In this document: positions 54,475 to 64,000 of the stretch, one piece after another
Position numbering within the stretch: position 1 is the stretch's first letter
Layout of the letters: each line of letters starts with the position of its first letter
Assembly: GCA_964016985.1 (NCBI GenBank)
Contig: OZ024821.1
Coordinates: 127,619,555 to 127,683,554 of the forward strand
Source of the DNA: Anodontia alba
Taxonomy: Eukaryota > Mollusca > Bivalvia > Lucinida > Lucinidae
DNA: 64,000 bases
Reading direction: 5' to 3'
Position numbers and translations under genes: made by a program
The notes under the pieces: model-generated
What the model was told of the DNA's origin: nothing
Databases searched by the model: none
What the model saw: only the letters and a program-made list of their open reading frames with translations

Positions 54475-54735
54475 GTATGACCATAGCACCAGATAAGGCA
54501 CTTTTTTCAGCTGAAAGGTACTGAAATTTTCTTATTTCTCCACGAAAACACACAATGTGGGTACTCAGAAGTGCCTCTGCGGGGCTCCAATAAGTACCCA
54601 CAATGTATGTTATTTTGGTGAAATAAGACAAATATTATGTGCATACTATGATCCAAATAAGAGGGGTATCCACATTACATTGGGTATCCACAATGTGGAT
54701 ACCCAATGTAATGTGGATACCCCCTCTTATCTGAA
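54475..54735. repeat. ACTCATTAGAA-type hairpin containing a second perfect palindrome
   Basis: Outer hairpin 54485-54650 (ATTTCTCCACGAAAACACAC). Inner palindrome 54663-54692 / 54694-54723: 30-nt perfect arms of GGGGTATCCACATTACATTG type with a one-base centre. Confidence 0.75.
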
Positions 54736-55099
54736 CTTATGCATACAACCGAAAACTTTGAATTCTGGATAAATTAGCACTAACCTTTTACTGAAAAAGT
54801 TTGTGTTGTTTGATGCTTTTACAGCTTCAACGATAAACAGTGAGTCAAAGGTATAACTTCTGACAGTTACTAGTATTTTATCAAAATAACTTTACAGAGT
54901 GGTTTGATTTTTATGCTATCTTTTAATTAAAAAAGTTGAGTTCTTACGATACTTACACAGCTTCAACAACAAACAATCAAGAGTATACTTCCTGCAGTTA
55001 TTTTTGCCAAAATGACTTTATAAAGTTATTTGATTTTTGCAAAAATATCTTCTGAAAATTCTTTCTCCTGACAGTCAGAAAACTAGAATTTGTTTTTCT

Positions 55100-57330
55100 A
55101 CAAAAACGTAGATGCCCCCTCCCCCCCCCAACCCCCCAACTTTTGGTGTCATATTGTATTGTACATTCAGCGAACATTTATATTAACTGAGATTCCAAGG
55201 GAAATAATTCAAACAGTATAAATGCAAGAGTTATGGTTCTTGCGCTTTGCACATCGTCTAATGTTGATTGATATTCATTAAAGGCTCGTGAAGATATCTT
55301 GAACAGTTTTCAAGTTATAAAGCGGACACTTTTTTGTGATGGACAAAGTCCCAAAGGAAATACATGTAACTCAAAAAGTATAAACGCAAGAGTTATGGTT
55401 CTTGCACTCTGCTCTTTGTCTAATGTTGATTGATATTTACATGAAGTTTCTTGAAGATATCTTGAACAAGTTTCAAGTTACACAGCGGATGCGATTTCGT
55501 GACGGACAAAGTTCCAAGGGAAATAACTCAAAAAGTATAAATGCAAAAGTTATTGTTCTTGCGCTCTGAATGTCGTCTAATGTTGATTGATATTTATATG
55601 AAGATTCATGAAGACGGCTTGAACGATTTCAAGTTATAGAGCAGACATGATTTTGTGACAGAGCCCAAGGGAAATAACTAAAAAAGTATAAATGCAAGAG
55701 TTGTGGTTCTTGTGCTCTGCATGTCGTCAAATGTTGATTGATGTTTATATGAAGTTTCGTAAAGACAGCTTGAACGATTTTCAAGTTATAGAGCAGACAC
55801 GATTTTGTGAGAGTCCAAGGGAAATAACTAAAAAAGTATAAATGCAAGAGCTATGGTTCTTGCACTCTGCACGTCGTCTAATGTTGATTGATATTTATAT
55901 GTAGTTTCCTGAAGATAGCCTGAACGGTTTTCAAGTTATAGAGCAGACACAATTTTGAGACAGAGTCCAAGGGAAATAACTCAAATAGTATAAATGCAAG
56001 AGTTATGGTTTTTGTGCTCTGCATGCATGTTGCCTAATAATACTGACTGATATTTATATGAAGTTTTGTGAAGATAGCTTGAAAGGTTTTCAAGTTATAG
56101 AGGGGACAAGATTTTGTGACAGAGTCCAAGGGAAATAACTCAAAAAGTACAAATACAAGGGTTGTGGTTCTTGTGCTCTGCCTGTCATCAAATGTTGATT
56201 GATATTTATATGATGTTTCCTGAAGATACACTCAACTATCAGCGCTTGCAATTTCCACTCTGTTTCAATTACATGCTGAATTTTCACCCCATTCATTACG
56301 ATATTTGAACTCTGTAAATGACCTTTATATTTCAGTATTTCACCAATAGTCGCTTTGTATCACTCTCAGCCGAACGTTCCGTAACACGACTAGGTATTGG
56401 CTGATTTTCTCCCGAACAAACGCTGTTGTTAAATTCAACCGGGGGCTTGTTTTAGGGTGTGTCTTGAAATCTGATATTTACAATCTGTCTGCAGTTTGTT
56501 CTGGGAAATAAAACAATAACTAGCCTATTCAGATTCTGAAGAAGCCATCTGATCTGGAAATGCACTGTTTGCAAAGTCAGGGCATATCTGGGTTCAGCAG
56601 GACCAGGGTTAATGTAAGAACATTATATCAACACCATATCAGAGAAACAGATGAAGCGAGTTTTTTTTTTGTTTTGTTTTTGTGATAATTTAGGGATAAT
56701 TCTATCTGTTTCTCCATAAGACTATCTATTTCACCATTCATTAGAATTGCCTTGTTTCTAATGAATACCTACAACATAAGTTTTTTATACAGAACTTACG
56801 ATAATTATCCCTAAATTATCACCAAATACCTACCTGATCTGTTGCTCTACGTAACATAAACTGATAGCAGTTGATGTGTGTTTGTATCACATGGTAGCTA
56901 AGTGGTTTGGTTGTAACAGGTGCTCTGATTGGCTCTTCAGCTGAAGGGGACTCCCCTGATTATAAATAGCTGCGGGGTAAGCAATTATCAATGAAATGGT
57001 GGGAGATAAAACAGAGGTTTGTCTACAAAAAAAAATGGGTTAGCAAATCTCTGTGCAAGAGAGGACCTGAAGACAGCTTGGTTTTCAAGTTATAGAGCAG
57101 ACACGATTTTGTGACAGAGTCCAAGAGAAATAACTCAAAAAGCATAAATGCAAGAGTTATGGTTCTTGCCCTCTGTATGTCATCTAATGTTGATTGATAT
57201 TTATATGAAGTTTCATGAAGATAGCTTGAACAGTTTTCAAGTTATAGAGCGGACACGATTATAGACAGACAGACTCCTGGAGGAAAAACAAAATGTCTCC
57301 CTACCCTAAATGGGGGAGACATACTAACTA
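55100..57330 (-). mobile_element. Hairpin-capped tandem-repeat element, unit about 150 bp
   Basis: Seven or more units at 55190-56225 and a further one at 57065-57265, marked by AAGGGAAATAACTCAAAAAG, TATAAATGCAAGAGTTATGG and TTTCAAGTTATAGAGCAGAC. The right cap is a hairpin ATGTCTCCCTACCC with GGGGGAGACAT (57290-57322). The array is interrupted at about 56230-57060. The arrangement mirrors the elements at 35350 and 37422. Confidence 0.7.
56682..56822. mobile_element. 141-bp MITE with perfect 20-bp ends
   Basis: Ends GTGATAATTTAGGGATAATT and its exact complement. The interior is a hairpin of ACTCATTAGAA type. It lies in the interruption of the tandem array, in RABEPK intron 1; a half TTAA-type MITE is at 56540-56612. 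Confidence 0.8.
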
Positions 57331-57539
57331 GCAAAATGCCTTTACTTGAGACTTTACTTTGGATATTCTGTGTTTCAGCCCATACACAAGAAGTATTAAG
57401 TTATATAAGCACAAATAGACTTTGTTGTGCAATCAGCAGTCTCTTAATGCAGAAAAAAATCACTTTGGCACATAGCCTAAAACAGCACATACCTATCTGT
57501 TTATTACATGTGCAATATGATCAGTAGTTTACAAAGTTC

Positions 57540-57900
57540 TAGATAAGAGGGGATATCCATATATTTTTCTTGTTTCTCCATGAAAACGTATGGTACTCAT
57601 TACCTCGGTGAGGTGCTTCTAATGAGTACCACAACTTGTTTTTATGGAGAAATAAGAAAACTAACATTACTTTTTTGCTGAAATTAAACCCACCTTATCC
57701 AGAGCTATGTGTAAATACTGTATTCGATCTACTTACAACATATACCCCTATAAATGCAGTCAAGCAATTCCATAGTCTTCAGACTACAGCCAGTGAGCTT
57801 TCAGTCTACTTCTTTATAAAGAAATATGTTGTGGGTACCCATTTGAATTGCATTGACTTGTCACATATGCTTTTATAAAGAAAATCAGAAAAAAAAACAC
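57540..57900. repeat. Two ACTCATTAGAA-type hairpins
   Basis: 57545-57690 (GTACTCATTACCTCGGTGAG with complement) and 57770-57890, diverged. Confidence 0.5.
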
Positions 57901-58139
57901 ACACACACACAAAATATCGCATAAGCATCATTTGATAAGTCTTTCACTGATCTTTTTTTTTTTTTTTCAAAGTGTACCCTTAGTACAGGTACATGTAGGT
58001 ACATATTTTACCACAAGTTTTCCCAGTTTGTTTTAAAAACCTAAGCGCACAGTGCAGTAATTAGGTCGAAATAATGTAACCCCAACATTAAGGAATACTT
58101 GTCTCATCAAATTCGTTCATGATCAGTAATAGGGTAACT

Positions 58140-58328
58140 GGGAAACCAGATCCAGATCTGACGCTGCAGAACGCGGCGTCAGATCAGGGTCGCCACTGTT
58201 TGCAAATAGTTCTACCATTTTTCTCTCTGAATATCTAAATCACATAGCCTGACATACCTAAAATCAAAATTAGAATCTTCCAATATACATGTATAATATG
58301 GAGGAGTTCATTCAGTCTATAATGGATT
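58140..58328. mobile_element. CCCATTGTAG-type MITE next to RABEPK exon 1
   Basis: Hairpin core GAAACCAGATCCAGATCTGA with complement, then GACATACCTAAAATCAAAAT and a tail TCTATAATGGATTAA. It ends 15 bases before the exon 1 donor. Confidence 0.65.
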
Positions 58329-58342
58329 AAAACACACTGTAC

Positions 58343-59168
58343 CTGTATCTAGTTTGTACATCTCATCTAGTGCACCATCTCTGTTCATGCCTCCAAAAAT
58401 ATACACATTGTTGTCAATGGCAACAGCACTATGACCAGCCCTAGCAGATGGAAAAACCTTCTTGCGTTTAACATCTGACCAGGTATTCTTTTCCAGGTTA
58501 AGGATGTGAAGATCATTATAAAAGTTTGAACCGGCCATTCCTCCATGAATGAACACTTTATTCCCAACAGCAACAGTCACATGACCATGCCTTGGTTTAG
58601 GCGAGTCCCCTTTTATATTAAGAGTGGTCCAGGAAAGACTAGAAACATCAAAACAATGTACCTGGCGGTCACTCACAGGATCTGGCCCACAATGTCCACC
58701 GCTATAAACAATAAATTTATCGCCAACTGAAGCAGATGTTGAATGATATGTCCTTTCTGAAGGGGGATTTCCTATAACAGTGACAGAACTCCACGTTTTT
58801 GTATTGGTATCAAAAACTTGTATATCATTCATATTTCCTGTCTGATCAGCACCACCAAATATATAGATTTTATGTGGCTGACTTGCTGGTGTAAATGCAG
58901 CATGTTCATATCTGGCACGAAACCCTGGAGCATCAATAAGATCCCATTTCTGAGTATTCAGATCTAACACATAAGTGTCACAAAACGGACCACTAGGGTT
59001 GGCGCCGCCTATCACATACAGGCTACCATTATCACTCTCAGTCTTCCCCGGCACATAGGAACAGGATTCTCCAACCCGCATTGATGGATATTCCCCATAT
59101 CCAGATACCACATACCAAAGACCAGGATTAGGGACAGTATCTGTTTCTAATATTGGGTGCAACTCCAT
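58343..59168 (-). CDS. RABEPK: RABEPK, first coding exon (kelch units 1-5)
   Basis: ATG at 59168 (MELHPILETDTVPNPGLWYV) aligns with the start of vertebrate RABEPK. Donor GTACAG follows 58343, phase 1. It encodes 275 residues with five kelch double-glycine signatures: LYVIGGANPSG, IYIFGGADQTG, FIVYSGGHCG, VFIHGGMAGS and VYIFGGMNRDG. The sixth is in the last exon, giving a 416-residue protein, slightly longer than the ~370 of human. In vertebrates the product binds Rab9-GTP and supports endosome-to-Golgi transport of mannose 6-phosphate receptors. A longer frame reaching 59192 starts at TTG and is not used. Confidence 0.95.
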
Positions 59169-59192
59169 CTTGTTTCCGAATCCAAACTCCAA

Positions 59193-59462
59193 AGATTAAA
59201 TTTTTCCAAACATGCAGTTTCTAATACAACTTGCCACGAGGGTTAGAGTATGATGCGAATTCTTCAGCCTTTGCAAGAAAAGTGAGGAAATTCATGCATT
59301 ACATCACTTTATACAAATACATGCATAAGTACATTAAAGGTTGTTCAAACAAATAATAAGCAGAAGCACTGGTAAATCAAACAGCAATTGATGCACAAAG
59401 TGTCCCAAGCAAATAAGCATCCACAGCTCCACAACTTTTAACTTATAATGCATATCCCAACC

Positions 59463-59500
<38 letters not shown>

Positions 59501-60064
59501 GATGCAGCAAACAAAACAACTAAGGTTTCTGTCCAATAAGTTAAAATTATACATGCATACAAACAAAATAGAACACTACTAATGTATATGAAATTATCAT
59601 GTGTAAATAATTTTCACACACCCACTAAATGAGATCAATAAATTCTGGCAGTGTCTGTGGAGATATTAAAAAAGCATGAATGCAATATGTCCATTTACCC
59701 TTTCCCAACAGAAAAAAAAAACTTCTAAAATTATAAGCAGTTCATGCCAATTCTTTGATTATAGCAAATAAAAAAGAAATCCAAATCCTTTGTCCATGGC
59801 TTTATCCATAGCAGTGAATTCTTTGTTTATAGCAAAAGTTATTAACTGAATTGTATTTGGTGTTGTTTCTAAGCAAGCAAGTGTAGGGATCTTGCAAATA
59901 GTGTATATATTAAAGAAAGAGATGCAGTTAAACTTGTGTAGGTAAAGAAAATGTCAATGCATACAGGCAAATTAAATAGGTTGATGTAAATTACATATGA
60001 TATAAAACTTGGAGATGCTGTCGTGCATAAATATTGCAAGATCACCTTTGGCGTTAATTTCAAA
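59193..60064. other. RABEPK upstream region
   Basis: Likely holds the 5' UTR and promoter, but no core element is distinct. An A run and (TA)n microsatellite lie at 59463-59499. Confidence 0.4.
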
Positions 60065-60349
60065 TCATGTTATTGTGCAAACACTAGATTGGGTAGATGG
60101 TCGTACATCAAGTCTGGTGCCTGTAGTAGTATCCTTAGCAACCACTGCTCTGTTACCATAGCGATTGAATTCTGTTTGCTGACTGGTACCTGGCCCAGGT
60201 TCTCTGTATAAAGAGGGGAAGGTTTTAGCTTGCTTTTTGGCGTCCTGCTTCAATTTTTGTTGTTGCTGGAAGATGAGTAATGCTGTATCCTCATATCTTT
60301 GATGTATGAAGTAGCTAGAGTCATGGTAGCTGGGAACTGGTCGGTTCAT
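60065..60349 (-). CDS. Unrecognised small protein, 94 residues
   Basis: The frame opens MNRPVPSYHDSSYFIHQRYE and is hydrophilic, with a Gln/Lys-rich helix (FQQQQKLKQDAKKQAK), a Pro/Gly patch (YREPGPGTSQQTEF) and a polar end. There is no signal peptide or membrane segment. A good acceptor (GGTCTGCATTTCAG) lies about 30 bases upstream of the ATG, and an in-frame TAA follows that acceptor, so 60349 is the first usable ATG. Splicing at the AAG nearer the ATG could instead extend it from an upstream exon. Composition is protein-like and unlike the repeats. I do not recognise the family. Confidence 0.55.
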   Translation of the reverse strand: MNRPVPSYHDSSYFIHQRYEDTALLIFQQQQKLKQDAKKQAKTFPSLYREPGPGTSQQTEFNRYGNRAVVAKDTTTGTRLDVRPSTQSSVCTIT

Positions 60350-61223
60350 GAGGAACCCTTGTTATCTTCCTTTTAGCATCTGAAATGCAGACCTTTATAT
60401 CATAATTACCCTAAATATTTGGACCACATCAAGCAAAAAATTACCTTCAAACATGGGCAAAATGCACTTTCAGATCATCCTGCACATGCACAAAGTATCT
60501 TCCTGGTCTTGGCTCTCCATTCATATATTCTGTAGTATCCGATGACTCTGCTAGCAGACAGCAAAGGTCCTGATCAGATTGCGGGGATGAACAGGCTGAT
60601 CTGGGCCTTTGCTGCCCGCATAAGCCCAAAGACACACTTTCAAATGATGCAGCTTATTTGGCCAACTTAACTCCTTAGGCCAAAACACAAGATACGCGGG
60701 TTTGTGGTTTCACAACCGACCCAAATTTTTGGCGTAACCCTAAATACTCTATTTGCATTCCTGAAAAAAAAAAATCGGGTCCGCCGCAACCTTACCCATT
60801 TTATACCACACGACCCTAGACTTTTTATCGTACAAAGAAATCTGCCATCTTATTTTGGTGGGGTGGATTTTTTCCCCTCCCAGTATTGTATTTGCCTGTA
60901 TCTACCGGTACACAATTCTGCTATGTTTCGTCCCAGGATTTATGATGAAAAGGAATGAACATCCCTTGAGGTTATTGTTTACTGACATGGTTCATTACAT
61001 CCTATTTTTAATGCGAAACACTTCTGGTTTTAAATGACAATTTTGTCTTTTGCAGGCTAGAGGGCCATGCAGAAAAAGCTAGTGGCAAACACTACATGCT
61101 ATGTTTTTCTCTTAGAGAATTTGACCCTGACCTTCCCGACTATAATATATCAAAGCTTGGTTAGTGGGGTATTGCATTTCCATATGTTTCTAATGACAAG
61201 AGACCATAAAACTCTGCCCAGAT
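60350..61223. other. Hairpin element and unassigned sequence
   Basis: 60535-60660 is a GGCCCTGATCAG-type hairpin (GCAGACAGCAAAGGTCCTGA with complement). The rest shows no gene. Confidence 0.45.
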
Positions 61224-61695
61224 TAAGGCTGGCTAATCAGAGCTGAAAAGATAATCGATTATCAGTCCTGCCATTGTGATTGATAATTGACGGATTAGTA
61301 ATGGTTGTAGATTTGATCTTAGTTTTATCTATTTGAGCATGACCCTTTCATATGTTATACTTTATTGTATGTACATGTATTTTGTCAGACAGGCCTGAGC
61401 AAACAGTGTAGACCCAAATGAGATGCCACAATCGCGGCGTCTCATCAGGGTCTACACTGTTTGCCACTCACACAGCTATATTAAACACAATAGTGGGTAG
61501 TAAATTGGACTTGTTCAAATTTAGATAAAGTATGGTAAGGAGTTGTGTCTAAATACTAAGGGTACATACAGTATAGTAACAAACACAGAAATCAAATGAT
61601 CGATTATTAGCAAATCTGTAATGATAATCATTTTCGTGGAATTTATCGATCAATTAATCGATTATCCAATTAATTGTGCCAGCCTTAGCCCAGAT
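61216..61695. mobile_element. hAT-type MITE with 8-bp target duplication, nested hairpin core
   Basis: Element 61224-61687 with inverted ends TAAGGCTGGC and GCCAGCCTTA and subterminal ATCGATTAT/ATAATCGATT blocks. GCCCAGAT is duplicated exactly on both sides (61216-61223 and 61688-61695). Eight-base duplications and YARNG ends are hAT hallmarks. A hairpin core (61393-61465) sits inside it. Confidence 0.85.
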
Positions 61696-61763
61696 GGCAA
61701 TAAAATGATGCTCTATTACACAATTAGTTAAGTGATACTGATAAGACAGTTAACTAGAAACCC

Positions 61764-63897
61764 ACACTAGGGTTTTCCCTGACTGGCATTCTGGCAGTTT
61801 TTACCTCAAAACCTTGTTCAGGACCCTTAAAAGTGAGGGGCAAGGGTCCTGAGTGATACATACATAATCAAATCTAAAATGCATTTTATTTATCTGTGGC
61901 TTTGTATTTTAATATTACTTGTGGTTTCAAAGGCCAAGAATTATGAATATTTAGGCAATAGACCCATAAAACACTAAACAAATTGTAAAACTGATTTTAT
62001 CTTTCAGAGAAAACAATACTTGACATTTCATGTGAATCGTCCTTATTTTCTCTAAAAAAAAGTACTTCAAAGTGTTGTCTGCTGCAGTTGCGATTAGTGC
62101 TTAAAGAGCTAACCTCTTTAAAACAATAAACCCTTTTCTTATTAAAGGACCCCTTCACTCCGAGTGTAGGACAATAGCCCACTAGGACAACAGCCCACTT
62201 GGGACAGCTCACTTGGACAATAGCCCACTAGGACAATAGCCCACTTATATGTAAATTATGCAATTAATTAAGAAACTGAACATGTAATGAGTTTAAAAAT
62301 GAGTTTAAAATATAACTATTCATAATTAACAGTGTAGACCATTTTGTTTTTAATTCTGAAATTTCTGTTTAAACAAACAGCAAATCCAGATCCATTCATT
62401 TGCACTTACAACATTATGGCATAATAAGATTTGTAATAAATTCTTATAAAAAACAATGAAATTTGACAAATGTCATATTCTGTATTTAATGTGCTCAAGA
62501 AAATATTATTGCTGAAACCTTCATTCAACAATAAGTATGTATAACAGATATGTACTTTTTAAGTAAATATAGTTCATATTGCAGCAAATTTGATATTACA
62601 TGTATTTATTAGAAGAATTCTGAAATATTACATGCATAACCAAGAAATACCATGATTTCTACCAGACATAAAACTGGTATTTTCCTTGTTTTCTAAGAAG
62701 AAATATTTCCTCTTAGCCGGGGAAATAAATCTCTTTAACCGGAACTACTGTTTGTTTTTTTTTTTTGTAACATATGAACAGCCTAGATTTTGACCCTGCT
62801 GTCAATATCATTTAGGATAAAAACAAAAGCTATCCTAAATATATTATTTATTACTACGCCGACCCAAAATAGAAATGACAGCGTAAACAAACTGGCAGAC
62901 TAGACTTGCCACAAAAGCCTCTTAAATGGTGTACTCTATTGCGGTGAAATGCATGTAATATACAGTTTATTCATTTCTCCTATTTTAAATATGGGATTTA
63001 TAAACCTCAGGACGTAAAAAAAAATCTGATAAAGAAACTCGTGCTTCGCACTCGTTTCTTTATCAGATTTTTTTTACCTCCCTCGGTTTATAAATCCCAT
63101 ATTTAAAATACATGTAGGAGAATGAATAAACTCTATATATTATTTATATTATCATTTTTTAAAAAAAAAAAAAAAAACAACAACAAAAAACAATGAAATT
63201 TGACAAATATCTCATTCTATATTTAATGTGTTCATGAAAACCTTACAGCTAAAACTTTCATTCAACATTAAATATGTATAATATATATGAACTTTTTAGG
63301 TAGGTAAATCTATCTCATATTTCATCAGATATGACTTTATTTAGACTGTGAAAACACCAGTCATTTTCACATATAAATTAATTTTCATGATGAAAAATGC
63401 ATAAACAATACTCAGTTATTATATTTTTCATAAAAATGTAAAACATATGTATCTACTTTGAAACATTTCATGTACAATAGGACAAAAAGCCCCCTGCTCC
63501 AATTCAGATAGGCAGAAATTAATTTTCATTTTTTTTTTTTTTTTTCATTTACCTTCATTTTTTTTTTTTTTTTATAATAGGACCTAATTTTAACCATGCC
63601 CTAACTACTAATGTCATTTACTGAAAGTCATCTCAAAGGTGAAAACAGATATTGGTTGGATTTTAAATCCCAAGTGGGTACTTTCTCAAGAAAATGTTCA
63701 AAATATGATTTTGAACCTTTTTTGATAAGCAGTGGGCTATTGTCCTCCCTGCCAAATTCAGCAGTGGGCTATTCCTGTGGGCTATTGTCCAGTGGGCCAT
63801 TGCCCCAGTCCGGGCTATTGTCTGTTTCCCCTTCTCTTAACATAAGGGAGTCCCTGGGACCCTCACTTTAAAACGCTGAGGGGAAAACCCTGCCACA
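61764..63897. mobile_element. Candidate 2.1-kb foldback element with 16-mer arrays
   Basis: Outer inverted ends CTAGGGTTTTCCCTGA and CTGAGGGGAAAACCCTG. Subterminal arrays of AGGACAATAGCCCACT (five copies, 62167-62247) and its inverse AGTGGGCTATTGTCC (63725-63822). A long inner palindrome at 62968-63129 (AAATATGGGATTTATAAACC, then ATCTGATAAAGAAACTCG, with complement). A direct repeat pair at 62455-62580 and 63190-63310. Also contains a CCCTTAAA MITE remnant (61970-62110). No protein frame of note, so it would be non-autonomous. Confidence 0.65.
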
Positions 63898-64000
63898 CAA
63901 AAAATTCTTAAATATAAAACACTGAAGTAGCTCAAAACTGATTCCAAAATTTACATCTGCATTAAAAGTTAATCAAAATACATGTTTTAAATGGTTTCCT

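Noticed and set aside
58545..58730. Open frame antisense to RABEPK exon 1
   Set aside because: Shadow of a strongly coding opposite strand.

Overview
The window looks like nuclear DNA of a bivalve mollusc, perhaps a clam (inference). The evidence is spliced genes with GT/AG introns, an animal RABEPK orthologue, animal-type LINE, SINE and mariner elements, and a very dense population of short hairpin elements and of tandem repeats ending in motifs I associate with mollusc repeats. Coding DNA is a few percent of the window; introns and intergenic DNA are made of transposon debris, much of it nested. I see no rRNA, no functional tRNA gene and no CRISPR array.

Region by region: 1.8-7.7 kb holds a decayed I-type LINE on the minus strand (gag-like ORF1 with CCHC knuckles; ORF2 with endonuclease, YVDD reverse transcriptase and RNase H). 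7.7-15.5 kb is intergenic repeats, including a divergent AGATATCT tandem array. 15.5-33.7 kb is a plus-strand class I SAM-dependent methyltransferase gene: a 54-bp minisatellite abuts exon 1 (ATG at 16187), exon 2 (18176-18406) carries the SAM-binding motif, and three copies of the terminal exon follow: a dead one (24250-24723), an intact one (25537-26028) and a second, diverged intact one (32900-33397). All junctions are phase 0, so either intact copy could complete the same protein. 33.7-45.9 kb is repeats, with two hairpin-capped tandem-repeat elements, one built on a 145-bp unit containing AAGATGGC/GCCATCTT pairs.

45.99-46.52 kb is a complete 520-bp LTR element (LTR, tRNA-Pro-type primer site, polypurine tract, LTR, 4-bp target duplication) with no coding capacity, whose LTRs carry a tRNA-like segment with A and B boxes. 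Next to it (46.56-48.13 kb) a hairpin MITE is split by a 1334-bp mariner with two frameshifts.

51.4-59.2 kb holds the minus-strand RABEPK gene (kelch protein, Rab9 effector) in three coding exons whose introns are packed with MITEs. Upstream on the same strand is a small unrecognised ORF (60065-60349). The right end has a hAT-type MITE with an 8-bp target duplication and a 2.1-kb candidate foldback element bounded by inverted arrays of a 16-bp motif.

Many MITE families here sit between TTAA duplications (piggyBac-like target choice), and several with different termini share one ~65-bp hairpin core. The two protein genes show no evident functional link.
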